43,490 nucleotides of DNA, taken from assembly GCA_029269125.1 (NCBI GenBank), contig JARHXX010000029.1, positions 1 through 43,490 on the forward strand, in the 5' to 3' direction. Both the position numbers and the translations under genes were made by a program. Shown one piece after another: positions 7,054 through 15,889 of the stretch (positions are counted from its first letter, which is position 1; every line of letters begins with the position of its first letter). The notes under the pieces were generated by a model that saw only the letters and a list, made by a program, of their open reading frames with translations, searched no databases and had not been told where the DNA came from. This stretch comes from Kiritimatiellaeota bacterium B1221 (GTDB lineage Bacteria > Verrucomicrobiota > Kiritimatiellia > SS1-B-03-39 > UBA6053).

Positions 7054-7653
7054 ATGAACGCACGCAAAAAAAATCAGCTCTTCGTCACCTGCTTCCTGCT
7101 GGGTATGTTTATTTTTACGGGGATTATGACTTTTGTGGTCGGCCCCATCCTCATGGAGAAACGGGATCAGGTGGCGCAGGATAAAATTTTGTTTAAATGC
7201 CAAAGCGTTTTGGACGGCTCCACCATCGAAGTACAAATGCGCGCTTGGGAACGTCCCAACACAAATCCGGTTTTTAAAGTCAAACTCGCGGGGTTGGATG
7301 CCCCTCCGCTGGGGGATGCCGAGGATCCGCAGGTCATCGCCTGGGCTGAAAGTCATAACCTTTCACCGGCATTGATAGCCAAATTAAACGAGTCCGCTTT
7401 CAAAAACCTCCAGGCTTTCATCCGCAAACAAAACCTTTTCCTCTATCGGGAAGACGGCAGCCGGGGGTCACAGAATCTGAGCGACGGCAGCTACGTGCAC
7501 GTGTTCGTGGCCGGCTCCCACGCCAATCTGAAGCAAATCAGAAGTGGCCTCGCCCTACACGACACGTCACGTCCACATGCCTTTTCAGATCAGTACGCAG
7601 AAGCACAGGCCGCAGCCAAAGCTCAACACAAAGGCCTCTGGGCAAAAGAATAA
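7054..7653 (+). CDS. Membrane-anchored SNase-like (TNase fold) protein, probably catalytically degenerate
   Basis: A 199-residue protein. Residues about 9-30 form a membrane anchor, and the rest has the staphylococcal-nuclease pattern: VLDGSTIEV, VKLAGLDAPP, YVHVFVAG, QIRSGLALHD, YAEAQAAAKAQHKGLW. In active SNase the corresponding segment reads RLxxxDTPE, with two essential arginines and a glutamate. Here the first Arg is Lys, Asp is kept and the Glu position is Pro; the second Arg is not evident in SDGSYVHVF. It may therefore bind rather than cut nucleic acid, outside the cytoplasmic membrane. It stands alone between tRNA-Met and the pilin-like gene. Confidence 0.7.
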   Translation: MNARKKNQLFVTCFLLGMFIFTGIMTFVVGPILMEKRDQVAQDKILFKCQSVLDGSTIEVQMRAWERPNTNPVFKVKLAGLDAPPLGDAEDPQVIAWAESHNLSPALIAKLNESAFKNLQAFIRKQNLFLYREDGSRGSQNLSDGSYVHVFVAGSHANLKQIRSGLALHDTSRPHAFSDQYAEAQAAAKAQHKGLWAKE

Positions 7654-7669
7654 TCCGAAATTCGGATTA
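7651..7669 (+). terminator. Inverted repeat at the SNase-like stop codon
   Basis: TAATCCGA (7651-7658) pairs with TCGGATTA (7662-7669) around a 3-base loop, starting on the stop codon. It lacks a T tract, so it is a weak terminator candidate or an mRNA-end stabiliser. Confidence 0.35.
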
Positions 7670-7802
7670 ACCCCCCTTCGCTTTCAGGGTAAAGTTTAAG
7701 TACAACCCTGGAGGATACAATTTTGTACTTATTTAACATCATTAGCATATTTCTAACTCGAAAAAATTTGTTGATACCTAAAGTCTGATTAAATTGCTCT
7801 AA

Positions 7803-10800
7803 GTGCCTATGAAATCTCTGAGCAAACATAAATCCGGTTCTGCCTTACTCCTGACCCTCCTGGTCGTCAGCTTGTTAATGGTAATCGTCCTGTCTTTTAC
7901 CGTCTATGTACGAATGGAATTTCGTACAGTGTCCAATCGGATGGAAAGCCTGCAATCCCGCCAGAATGCGAAACTCGCCTTGTACCTCGCCTTGGCCCAG
8001 CTTCAAAAAAGCGCCGGTGCGGATCAGCGGGTCACCGCCAATGCGGAAATTCTGGGCGCATCGGTTCCCCAGCTCAACCGCCACCTCACAGGGGTATGGG
8101 ATACTGAAAACCCCGGTGACGACCCGATTTGGCTGATCTCATCCCCCCCCGGAAATGCCGTCGACCCCCTGACACCCCCCAATACAGCAAACAGCATTGC
8201 CCTGGTCGACACCGGTGTGCTGGGGAGCACGGCCGATTTAAATGACCGCATTTTCGCCCAACTGATCGAAATCGATACCGACAACGCTCCGGGAAACTAC
8301 GCCTGGTGGGTGGCTGACGAAGGAGTCAAAGCGAGTTTAAGCCTCAATGATCCCTTTGAATCCACCACGGATATTGACACCCTCACCTCCACCGAATTAT
8401 CGCGTTTACGTTACGGGGTGCCCGTCAGAAATGCTCAGGAAACCGCAATCACCCCCACCACAGACTTTGAAAACACCGCCGCCAACGACTTTTTCGGGTC
8501 GGTCGTAAACTTGGACCAATATCCCTTTTACGCCAACCTCGACAACCCCCGGGAAAATGGCGGCATTCACCACTACACCCACCGTGCCACCGGTCTGCTG
8601 ACCCAGCCTCTCACCGGCGGCGTAAAAAAAGACCTCTCTTTGGCCCCGGATCTTTTGGGAACGGGTTTTGAAGAATACATGGACTTTACCGCATACCTGG
8701 AAGAGCCCTCCTCCTCCCATCCAGTGATTAAAAATGCGGATGACCTTCGTCGCGCCCACCATATCACCCCCCCCACCACCCTCTCTCCCGCCAATGGCGA
8801 AATCGTACATTCCGTCACCCCCATCATCACCGACTTCGGTCTCCAGTTCAGTCCCCGCCGCGCTTCGTCCTCAGATGGCGAAGCCAGTTTGATGATGGCG
8901 GTGGCGCTTGAGCTCTGGAACCCTTACACCACCGCTCTGGAGCAGGAAGACCTCATTCTGGAAATCAGCGGTTTTCAGGATTTCGATATGACCCTCCGGG
9001 ATGCAAGCGATACGGTGGTCTGGTCAGACAACTTTGATCCCAACAGCATCTTCGGCAACACCATTAGCATCCGTTTGGGTCAGGAACAGTTTCACAGCGC
9101 AACCTATGTGTTTTTGGAAAACGGTGCATATGATATGGAATTGCACGGACCAGGAAGACTGCTCTACTGGACCGGCCCCGATCAGGATGAACCCACCAAA
9201 GCCAGTTTTGCCAACCGCCGGTCCAATCAGTCCCGATTACAGCAGGTCATCAGTCCGGCCATCACCTTTCCGATTCTCACCGGCTCCGGAGATTACAGTG
9301 TCGGCTACACCATGGACGAAACCAACCTGACCGTCCGCTTGAGACGCGCACCGGAAAATGGCGGGGAGGTTTTGGTCGAACACAGCAACCTGCTCTTTGA
9401 TGATGTGGACAACATAGATCACGGCACCCTCGGCCAATGGCAAAACCGGTGGTTGACTTACCAATTCCGATTAATTGAACGGGGGACCACTTACGGGGGT
9501 GACAGAAGTGCCTGGTTAAAAAATATCGACAAACGCACCCCGAACCCACGTTTTGGATACGACATCACCACGGATACACATACGATTCGCGAAGGCGCAA
9601 GCACCGCCCCTGATGATTCAGCACTCAAAAACAATTTAAGCGTCGATCAGGATGAAACCCTTTATTATTTTGACCGGACTTTGAGTAATAGTGACTGGAG
9701 CCGCGACACCCGCCGGGACATCCCTTTGTTTGAGCTCCCCCGCCAGCCCCTTATTTCCGTGGGTCAACTTCAGCACCTCTATATTCACGGCATGCCGCCT
9801 TACAGCATCGGCAACCCCTGGGGGGGCAGCACCTGGAACCAGCTTTTTGACGATTACTTCCTTTCCGGTATTCAGCGGGATATTTCAGAACCCGACTTCA
9901 GCACAACCGCCTATCCGCAACTCCCCCATCCCCGACTGGAGCTCGCAGATCCACAGGACCTGGGACTGGCCGCTTACGACAACAACACCCTTTCCACTTT
10001 AGATGAAGACAGTGCGTTGGCTTTAAAGGTACGGGGGCAGTTCAATTTAAATTCCGTTTCTACCCAGGCCTGGAAAGCGGTTTTGGCCGGATGCCGCTTC
10101 GCAAACTTCAGCCACCAGCTCCGCGACACCAACCTGCAGGATGCCAGCCACAGCAATGTGCAGATCGATACCGGCAACGATTACCCTGCCGGCTTCACCC
10201 GCTTCCCGCAATCCATTCAGGAACTGTTCCAAGTGGACAATATCAACTTCGACACCACCTATGACAGCTTGGTTTTAAACTTAAAACCGGGAATCACCTT
10301 TTTGTTTGACCGGACCAGCTTCAACGAAGATGACAGCGATTACGATACATCAGACGAAAGTAAATTGGACGACATGGCAGAAGAAATAGTTGACGCGATC
10401 CAGCAACGCATGCAGAATGTAGGTAGACCCTACTTCACGCTCAATGAATTTCTCACGGAACCTTACCAGAATGGAGATCCCATATTAGAACACGCCATCG
10501 AAACCACCGGCTTACGCAGAAAAGCCACTCCCAGTGGGGACATCACCCCTGAAGAAAGAACCCCCAGCTGGCTTTCTCAGGCAGATGTTATTTCCGCCCT
10601 CGCCCCTTTCCTTTCCACCCGTTCGGATACTTTTACCATCCGAGCCTATGGAAATGTGGAAGCGCCCAACGGGGATATTTCATCTCAGGCCTGGTGTGAA
10701 GCCACCGTTCAACGCATCATCACCCCGGTAGAATCCGGACTCACCCTCAACGAAATGGCCGACCCTCTAGACTCTGCATTCGGCCGCCAGTTCAAAATCA

Positions 10801-10835
10801 TTTCATTCAAATGGCTTTCAAAATCAGAAATTTAA
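7803..10835 (+). CDS. Very large pilin-like protein (GspK/PilX-type N-terminus)
   Basis: A 1010-residue protein. The N-terminus KSGSALLLTLLVVSLLMVIV (residues about 9-30) is a hydrophobic helix after a short basic leader, as in PilX/GspK minor pseudopilins and in the large pilin-like proteins of Verrucomicrobiota. It lacks the canonical GFTLxE site (Ser replaces Glu+5), which GspK-type proteins tolerate. The remaining 970 residues are a Thr-, Asp- and Asn-rich extracytoplasmic domain with no motif I can name. GTG 7803 or ATG 7809 may be the start; neither has a strong RBS. The next gene overlaps its end by 25 bases, so the two probably form one transcription unit. Likely part of a type II secretion or type IV pilus-like apparatus. 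Confidence 0.65.
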   Translation: MPMKSLSKHKSGSALLLTLLVVSLLMVIVLSFTVYVRMEFRTVSNRMESLQSRQNAKLALYLALAQLQKSAGADQRVTANAEILGASVPQLNRHLTGVWDTENPGDDPIWLISSPPGNAVDPLTPPNTANSIALVDTGVLGSTADLNDRIFAQLIEIDTDNAPGNYAWWVADEGVKASLSLNDPFESTTDIDTLTSTELSRLRYGVPVRNAQETAITPTTDFENTAANDFFGSVVNLDQYPFYANLDNPRENGGIHHYTHRATGLLTQPLTGGVKKDLSLAPDLLGTGFEEYMDFTAYLEEPSSSHPVIKNADDLRRAHHITPPTTLSPANGEIVHSVTPIITDFGLQFSPRRASSSDGEASLMMAVALELWNPYTTALEQEDLILEISGFQDFDMTLRDASDTVVWSDNFDPNSIFGNTISIRLGQEQFHSATYVFLENGAYDMELHGPGRLLYWTGPDQDEPTKASFANRRSNQSRLQQVISPAITFPILTGSGDYSVGYTMDETNLTVRLRRAPENGGEVLVEHSNLLFDDVDNIDHGTLGQWQNRWLTYQFRLIERGTTYGGDRSAWLKNIDKRTPNPRFGYDITTDTHTIREGASTAPDDSALKNNLSVDQDETLYYFDRTLSNSDWSRDTRRDIPLFELPRQPLISVGQLQHLYIHGMPPYSIGNPWGGSTWNQLFDDYFLSGIQRDISEPDFSTTAYPQLPHPRLELADPQDLGLAAYDNNTLSTLDEDSALALKVRGQFNLNSVSTQAWKAVLAGCRFANFSHQLRDTNLQDASHSNVQIDTGNDYPAGFTRFPQSIQELFQVDNINFDTTYDSLVLNLKPGITFLFDRTSFNEDDSDYDTSDESKLDDMAEEIVDAIQQRMQNVGRPYFTLNEFLTEPYQNGDPILEHAIETTGLRRKATPSGDITPEERTPSWLSQADVISALAPFLSTRSDTFTIRAYGNVEAPNGDISSQAWCEATVQRIITPVESGLTLNEMADPLDSAFGRQFKIISFKWLSKSEI

Positions 10836-11587
10836 TCCTGTGCCTGGGGATCGTCTTCAGCGCACAGCGGATGCGGGCCCAGGAGCCGCCCCCGCTTCGG
10901 GAGCTTAATTTCCATGTGCTTTCCGGCTCGCGGATTCACAATGTCAGATACGGCGTTTACGATGACAACGGCAATCTGATCGGCTCCAAACAAACCGGAT
11001 TCCGGTCCTCCGGCCGCTCTCTGAAATATGCCTACAAAGGCCCTGCCAAAATCATCTTCTTTGAAGAAACACCCGCCCCCACCCCCTCAAATCCCAAAAC
11101 CGTTTCACGCAAAATCGTGGGGGTGTCCAACGTGCCGAGCGGTGTTACCGATGTACTCTTTCTGTTTACACTAAATAAACCCGCCCCTGAGCAGGGCTAT
11201 AAATATAATATCCAATGGATCGATACATCTGACGCAAACTTTCCGCCCGGCCATGTCACCATATACAACACCCTTCCTTTGGAGTTTAAAGGGGTGCTCG
11301 GAAAAAAAGGAGAGAAAGGAAAAGTAATCGAAGTCAGCCCCGGGATGAATCCCCCCTTTAGTTTTCACCCGGAAGTAAAAATCATTCTCACCCTTAAATC
11401 TGAAAATGACGGCATTTTAAGAGTGTACGAAGACAATATTATCGGCAGAAAAGACGACCGTATTCTACTGGTGCTCTTCCCTCCCCGATTCCCCGGATCC
11501 ATCAACATTGGATCCAAAATCATTACCTTCCCCCTCACCCCGGTCGAAAAAGAAAAGACAAATCCGGCCTCCTCTTCCACAAATTAG
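10811..11587 (+). CDS. Secreted protein of unknown function, partner of the pilin-like gene
   Basis: A 258-residue protein with a signal peptide (FKIRNLILCLGIVFSAQ, cleavage near RAQ-EPP). The mature part is beta-rich with repeated short strands (LNFHVLSGSRIHNVRYGVYD). It has no cysteine pairs or catalytic motif. It overlaps the pilin-like gene by 25 bases, which implies translational coupling and a joint envelope role. Its stop overlaps the end of the convergent minus-strand gene by four bases. I do not recognise the family. Confidence 0.7.
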   Translation: MAFKIRNLILCLGIVFSAQRMRAQEPPPLRELNFHVLSGSRIHNVRYGVYDDNGNLIGSKQTGFRSSGRSLKYAYKGPAKIIFFEETPAPTPSNPKTVSRKIVGVSNVPSGVTDVLFLFTLNKPAPEQGYKYNIQWIDTSDANFPPGHVTIYNTLPLEFKGVLGKKGEKGKVIEVSPGMNPPFSFHPEVKIILTLKSENDGILRVYEDNIIGRKDDRILLVLFPPRFPGSINIGSKIITFPLTPVEKEKTNPASSSTN

Positions 11588-12675
11588 GACGCATCGGCGT
11601 ACAAAGCCAAAGCCTCCGACCACATGCGTTCCCGCTTCCTCCCTTTTTCCCGGGCAGCCCGAATCGCCCATCGCCCGGCCTCCTGCAGCCCTTCCACCTG
11701 GGCATTAAATTCCGGACTCTGACGAAAACGCAAGCGTTGCAGCCTCACAATCCACTCCTGCATGGCCACCCCGAAACGCGCATCATCCAGGTAGAGCTCC
11801 AACCCTCCGAATCCTATCGGCGCATAACGGTTTTCCCCCTCCACCGACAAACCATAAAAGGCAGGCACAAATATCCTCAGCCTGTTTAAATTCTCGCGGG
11901 CGGGCGCCTCCATACGATACTCAGAAATGAGGCGGTTGCGGTTATTCAGCCACCACACATCCCAGTGCTGATGCAGTTCACGCAAACTTCCGATGTTCGG
12001 AAGTCGCGTGGTCCAGACTTCCGACGATCGGAAATCCCCCATACTGATCCACGTCCATAGATTTTCCTGTCGGGAGGTAAATATCCACTGGCAAAGCGCG
12101 GCCGCCGACGGCTCATCCACGCCATCTCCTCCGACAATCTGCTCCGGATAGGGGGGCGAGGTGTGGGCATACTCCAGCACCAGCCCCTCAAACAGCATGC
12201 GGCTTCGACCGGCCAGCAGGGCGTGGGCAGACCCGGTCACCAGCCAATCCGGCACCTGCCATTGACGATTTTTTTGCCCGGCAGGCATGGCCGCCAGGCC
12301 CACCCGAAAAGCCAGTGCCCGGGTGAACGCCTCCGCCAACTCCCGGGGCTCCTCTTTTAAAGACGCTTCGGAAAGCATCAGCGTTTGTTGAAATATGCCC
12401 TGGTGCCAGCTTTGCTTTAATCCGACTTTGTCCGCACGCTTGTCCACCACAATGATGAGAGGTTGGCCCGCTTGAAAGGGCACGATGGCCTGCCAATCTG
12501 TTTCCAGTTGTTTGAGACTGCGCTCACTCCAAAAGGAGAGCTTTTGCACCTGCACCGCATCGCTGGCCATCACCTTAATTTTGCCTTTGGCGCTGAGAGA
12601 AGACATCAAAAAGTCGACCGGTTCCCGGGCGGAGAGCAGAGCCCCCCACAGACACCAGCACCAGATCCATTTCAC
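11584..12675 (-). CDS. Secreted protein of unknown function (possible inactive peptidase-like)
   Basis: A 363-residue protein with a short signal peptide (WIWCWCLWGALLSAREP). The middle (PRELAEAFTRALAFRVG, then VPDWLVTGSAHALLAGRS) resembles the layout of gluzincin peptidase-MA domains, where HExxH and a downstream WxxEG are expected, but no HExxH is present. It may be a non-catalytic relative; this is a weak resemblance. It is the last gene of a minus-strand operon, overlapping dtd by four bases, and convergent with the secreted-protein gene. Confidence 0.6.
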   Translation of the reverse strand: MKWIWCWCLWGALLSAREPVDFLMSSLSAKGKIKVMASDAVQVQKLSFWSERSLKQLETDWQAIVPFQAGQPLIIVVDKRADKVGLKQSWHQGIFQQTLMLSEASLKEEPRELAEAFTRALAFRVGLAAMPAGQKNRQWQVPDWLVTGSAHALLAGRSRMLFEGLVLEYAHTSPPYPEQIVGGDGVDEPSAAALCQWIFTSRQENLWTWISMGDFRSSEVWTTRLPNIGSLRELHQHWDVWWLNNRNRLISEYRMEAPARENLNRLRIFVPAFYGLSVEGENRYAPIGFGGLELYLDDARFGVAMQEWIVRLQRLRFRQSPEFNAQVEGLQEAGRWAIRAAREKGRKRERMWSEALALYADAS

Positions 12676-13121
12676 TGGCCGGCCTCGCGCTCAAGGATCA
12701 GCGTAACCGGTCCGTCATTCAACAAATGCACCTGCATGTCCGCTTGAAAAATCCCCGTTTCCACCGCGACCCCTTCCCCGCGTAAATATGCCACAAAGGC
12801 CTCAAAATCCGCCTTCCCTTTTTCCGCGGGGGCGGCGGAAGTGAAGCCCGGACGAAAACCTTTTTTGCAATCGCCAAACAGGGTAAACTGGCTGACCGCG
12901 AGACAGGCCCCCTCCACCTCGGACAAAGAAAGATTCATACGTCCATCCGTATCCGGAAAAATCCGCAGACCGGCAATTTTACGGGCCAGCCACTGTGCAT
13001 CCGCAGGGGTATCCTCACGACCCACCCCCACCAGGAGCAGAAAACCGCGTCCGATGCGGCCCACCACCTGGGAGTCCACTTCAACCCGCGCTTCCTGAAC
13101 CCGCTGCAGGACAATTTTCAT
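12672..13121 (-). CDS. dtd: D-aminoacyl-tRNA deacylase
   Basis: A 149-residue enzyme that removes D-amino acids (and glycine mischarged on tRNA-Ala) from tRNAs. Family hallmarks are clear: N-terminal MKIVLQRVQEARVEVD, the SQFTLFGD motif with the conserved Ser-Gln-x-Thr, and the C-terminal NDGPVTLILE (Gly-cisPro motif). Length matches bacterial DTDs. It lies third in a tight minus-strand operon, three bases after the zinc-ribbon membrane gene and overlapping the next gene by four bases. Confidence 0.96.
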   Translation of the reverse strand: MKIVLQRVQEARVEVDSQVVGRIGRGFLLLVGVGREDTPADAQWLARKIAGLRIFPDTDGRMNLSLSEVEGACLAVSQFTLFGDCKKGFRPGFTSAAPAEKGKADFEAFVAYLRGEGVAVETGIFQADMQVHLLNDGPVTLILEREAGQ

Positions 13122-13124
13122 CGT

Positions 13125-13820
13125 TTAGGGGGTATAAGTTACGGAAACGATGCCACTATTCACTTCGGTAATTTCGAGGTGATTCCAAAATTCCGGTTCC
13201 AGATCCAAATCAAAACGATCCGCCATGGAACGGGTCCAGGGCACCGCCCAGAACCCCGGAAGCGGCAGATGTCCAATCCAGAAAATGCTCACCGGATTTG
13301 CACCTTCAGCCGGTTGCGGATCGATCACCACCCGGGTGCTCAAGTTAAAGGGGCCCATTGGCTCATTGGCAATGAGTTCAATTTCAGAGCCGGACACCAC
13401 CGCGCCCAACAATTTGTGGGTATCCGGATCGTTATTCTGCCCGAGAAAAGCGTTGAGATTGCGTTGGGAAATCTTCGATACCGGAAGTTCGGTTTCGGAA
13501 CCCAACGTGTTTTCCACAATTTTCAAATACCGCTCCACCTGCCGGCCGGGATCGCTGGCCACCGGAACCGTCAGGGAAGCATATGGCCAAAAAGCCAGTC
13601 CGATGACCGATACGATGGCCAAAAACAGCAATGAGTTGATGGCATTCCGAAAAGCTTTGGCCCCTTTGGCAGGTTCATCCGCGCTGTATTCGGGGGTGGG
13701 TGCCGCACCATTTTTATAGATACGGTCTCCACAATCTTTACAAAACGGAGAGGCAATTCGATTTAATACCCCGCAGGAAGGGCAGGGAATCATCGGTTCG
13801 GTATTTTTTTTACGGCTCAT
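13125..13820 (-). CDS. Zinc-ribbon membrane protein of unknown function
   Basis: A 231-residue protein. The N-terminal zinc ribbon has CPSC (about residues 13-16) and CKDC (28-31), followed by a linker, a membrane helix at about residues 62-82 (SLLFLAIVSVIGLAFWPYA) and an outward domain of about 150 residues with no known motif. Its start overlaps the fmdB-like stop by four bases and its end is three bases before dtd, so it belongs to the same transcription unit. No function can be assigned; two consecutive zinc-ribbon genes are notable. Confidence 0.7.
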   Translation of the reverse strand: MSRKKNTEPMIPCPSCGVLNRIASPFCKDCGDRIYKNGAAPTPEYSADEPAKGAKAFRNAINSLLFLAIVSVIGLAFWPYASLTVPVASDPGRQVERYLKIVENTLGSETELPVSKISQRNLNAFLGQNNDPDTHKLLGAVVSGSEIELIANEPMGPFNLSTRVVIDPQPAEGANPVSIFWIGHLPLPGFWAVPWTRSMADRFDLDLEPEFWNHLEITEVNSGIVSVTYTP

Positions 13821-14095
13821 GCTTTTTTGGCTGTGGGGTTGGATTTGTTCTCTTTTTTACTGCCCGCAGTCGGTTTGGAAGAATCTGCGGCCGCAGATTT
13901 CTTATAACTATCGCTGCGGTAATCCGTTTGGTAGAAACCACTTCCTTTAAAGATCACCCCGGCTCCGGTGCCGATAAGGCGCTTTAATGCGGGCTTGCCG
14001 CAGGCCGGGCAGTCTTTCAAAGGTTCCGCACTCATAGCGTGAAAAGCTTCCAGCTGATGGTTACATTCCTGACATTCATAATCGTAAGTTGGCAT
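13817..14095 (-). CDS. FmdB-family zinc-ribbon protein
   Basis: A protein of 92 residues from ATG 14095. The FmdB/CxxC_CXXC_SSSS domain is typical: PTYDYECQECNHQLEAFHAM then CPACGKPALKRLIGTGAG, giving two CxxC knuckles, with a following GFYQTDYRS. The C-terminal 30 residues are Lys/Ser-rich and disordered. ATG 14095 is preferred over the TTG one codon earlier because GGAGG sits six bases before it. Named after a putative regulator of a formamidase gene; its real role is unknown. First gene of a four-gene operon that includes dtd. Confidence 0.9.
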   Translation of the reverse strand: MPTYDYECQECNHQLEAFHAMSAEPLKDCPACGKPALKRLIGTGAGVIFKGSGFYQTDYRSDSYKKSAAADSSKPTAGSKKENKSNPTAKKA

Positions 14096-14122
14096 CAAAA
14101 TCCTCCGGGTTCAGTTCCGTGA

Positions 14123-15067
14123 TTGAAAAATGGGGATCTAAACTATATCGATGACCGCATGAATGTCAATGACCCGCAAATCGCCACCGCATTCCAAGAG
14201 TGGATGCAAATCAGGAAACAGGAGCTCGACCAATCCCTTTTGGAACTGCTTCCGCCTGCCGATACCCGCCCTTCGGTGGTGCATGAAGCCATGCGTTATG
14301 CCTGCCTGAATGGCGGTAAACGTCTGCGGGGCATTTTGACCCTGGGTTTTTGCGAATGCTTTGGCAACGCCAAAAACAGGGCCATGAAACCTGCGGCCGC
14401 CTTGGAGATTTTTCACGCCTCCACGCTGATCCATGATGATCTTCCCTGCATGGATGATGATGCCATCCGCCGGGGCAAACCCTCCACCCACATACAGTTT
14501 GGCGAAGCCAATGCCCTGCTGGCAGGAAATGCCCTGCTCACCTTGGCCCTGGGATGGATGGCGGAAACCGCGGTCCCCCTCCCCCATCCACCGGGCATGC
14601 TGGTCAGCGAACTGGCCCGCGCCGGGGGAAGTGAAGGCGTGATTGGAGGACAAATTGAAGACCTCGAAGCCGAAACCGCACCACCGGATGAGGATCGGCT
14701 GATCTACATTCACACCGAAAAAACTGCGCGATTGATCGCCTGTGCCTGCAGAAGCGGCGCAATTTGCGGCGGCGCTTGTGCCGCCAAAGTGGATCGGGCA
14801 GGAAGCTTTGGCATGAACCTGGGCATGGCCTTTCAGATTTTAGACGACATTCTCGACTGCACCCAAAGCACCGAACAACTCGGCAAACCGGCCCACAGCG
14901 ATGAAGAGAACGACAAAATGACCTCCGTCAGCCTGTGGGGGCTCGAGGGCAGCCGCAGCAAAGCCGCGGCCTACACCCAAAAAGCCCTGGATGACCTCGA
15001 AGCCCTCGACCAACCCACCGAAATGCTCGAAGCCCTCACCCGCTGGCTGCTGGATCGGGAAATGTAG
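14123..15067 (+). CDS. ispA: Polyprenyl (farnesyl/geranylgeranyl) diphosphate synthase
   Basis: Makes a short-chain prenyl diphosphate from IPP and an allylic primer for quinone, carotenoid or undecaprenyl precursors. Typical short-chain features are seen: GGKRLRGILTL, the first Asp-rich motif DDLPCMDDD followed by RRGKPSTH, GGQIEDLEAE, and the second motif FQILDDILD. The inserted two residues in the first motif (DDxxxxD form) are normal for bacterial FPP/GGPP synthases. The frame opens with TTG 14123; ATG 14159 (MNVNDPQ) is also possible, and neither has a good RBS. The gene is divergent from the fmdB-like operon and ends 20 bases before a large repeat region. Confidence 0.92.
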   Translation: MKNGDLNYIDDRMNVNDPQIATAFQEWMQIRKQELDQSLLELLPPADTRPSVVHEAMRYACLNGGKRLRGILTLGFCECFGNAKNRAMKPAAALEIFHASTLIHDDLPCMDDDAIRRGKPSTHIQFGEANALLAGNALLTLALGWMAETAVPLPHPPGMLVSELARAGGSEGVIGGQIEDLEAETAPPDEDRLIYIHTEKTARLIACACRSGAICGGACAAKVDRAGSFGMNLGMAFQILDDILDCTQSTEQLGKPAHSDEENDKMTSVSLWGLEGSRSKAAAYTQKALDDLEALDQPTEMLEALTRWLLDREM

Positions 15068-15087
15068 GCAAAATTATTTTTGAGCAG

Positions 15088-15862
15088 GATGAGGGCTCGG
15101 GAACCGGGCAAGATGAATTAGGGCAAGATAATTGCTTTGGAACTGGGTTCGATGAGGGCTCTGAAACTGGGCAAGATGATTTAGGGCAAGATAATTGCTT
15201 TGGAACTGGGTTCGATGAGGGCTCTGAAACTGGGCAAGAGGATTTAGGGCAAGATAATTGCTTTGGAACTGGGTTCGATGAGGGCGCTGGAACCGGGCAA
15301 GATGATTTGGGGCAAGAGGATTGCTCTGGAAATGGGATCGATGAGGGCTCTGGAACCGGGCAAGAGGATTTGGGGCAAGAGGATTGCTCTGGAAATGGGA
15401 TCGATGAGGGCTCTGGAACTGGGCAAGAGGATTTGGGGCAAGAGGATTGCTCTGGAAATGGGATCGATGAGGGCTCTGGAACTGGGCAAGAGGATTTGGG
15501 GCAAGATAATTGCTCTGGAAATGGGTTCGATGAGGGCTCTGGAACCGGGCAAGATGATTTTGGGCAAGATAATTGCTTTGGAACTGGGTTCGATGAGGGC
15601 TCTGAAACTGGGCAAGATGATTTTGGGCAAGATAATTGCTTTGGAACTGGGTTCGATGAGGGCGCTGGAACCGGGCAAGATGATTTGGGGCAAGATAATT
15701 GCTTTGGAACTGGGTTCGATGAGGGCTCTGAAACTGGGCAAGAGGATTTTGGGCAAGATAATTGTTCTGGAAATGGGTTCGATGAGGGCTCTGAAACTGG
15801 GCAAGAGGATTGCTCTGGAAATGGGATCGATGAGGGCTCTGGAACTGGGGCAAGAGGATTGC
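15088..15862 (+). repeat. Tandem array A: 63-bp repeat, about 12.5 units
   Basis: Units start with GATGAGGGCT at 15088, 15151, 15214, 15277, 15340, 15403, 15466, 15529, 15592, 15655, 15718, 15781 and 15829. The first eleven are exactly 63 bases. The twelfth is 48 because one 15-base submotif is missing, and the last is partial. Each full unit contains two tandem 15-mers beginning GGGCAAGAT/GAG plus a 33-base part. Units differ by a few substitutions, shared between neighbours, as in unequal exchange. The plus strand is strongly purine-rich. Because 63, 48 and 15 are multiples of three, several frames are open, but no frame has a convincing start and ribosome-binding site. Confidence 0.95.
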
Positions 15863-15889
15863 GCAGGAACATTATTCTTTGATTCGCCG

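Noticed and set aside
15050..15070. Programmed frameshift at the end of the prenyl synthetase gene
   Set aside because: The bases before the stop do not form an X XXY YYZ heptamer in the reading frame, and the synthetase is already complete at its stop.
15036..15872. Long minus-strand frames through the 63-bp array encoding Ser/Pro/Cys repeats
   Set aside because: Several frames on both strands are open because the unit is a multiple of three without stops. None has a ribosome-binding site, a promoter or a plausible non-repeat domain, and this one overlaps the end of the prenyl synthetase gene.
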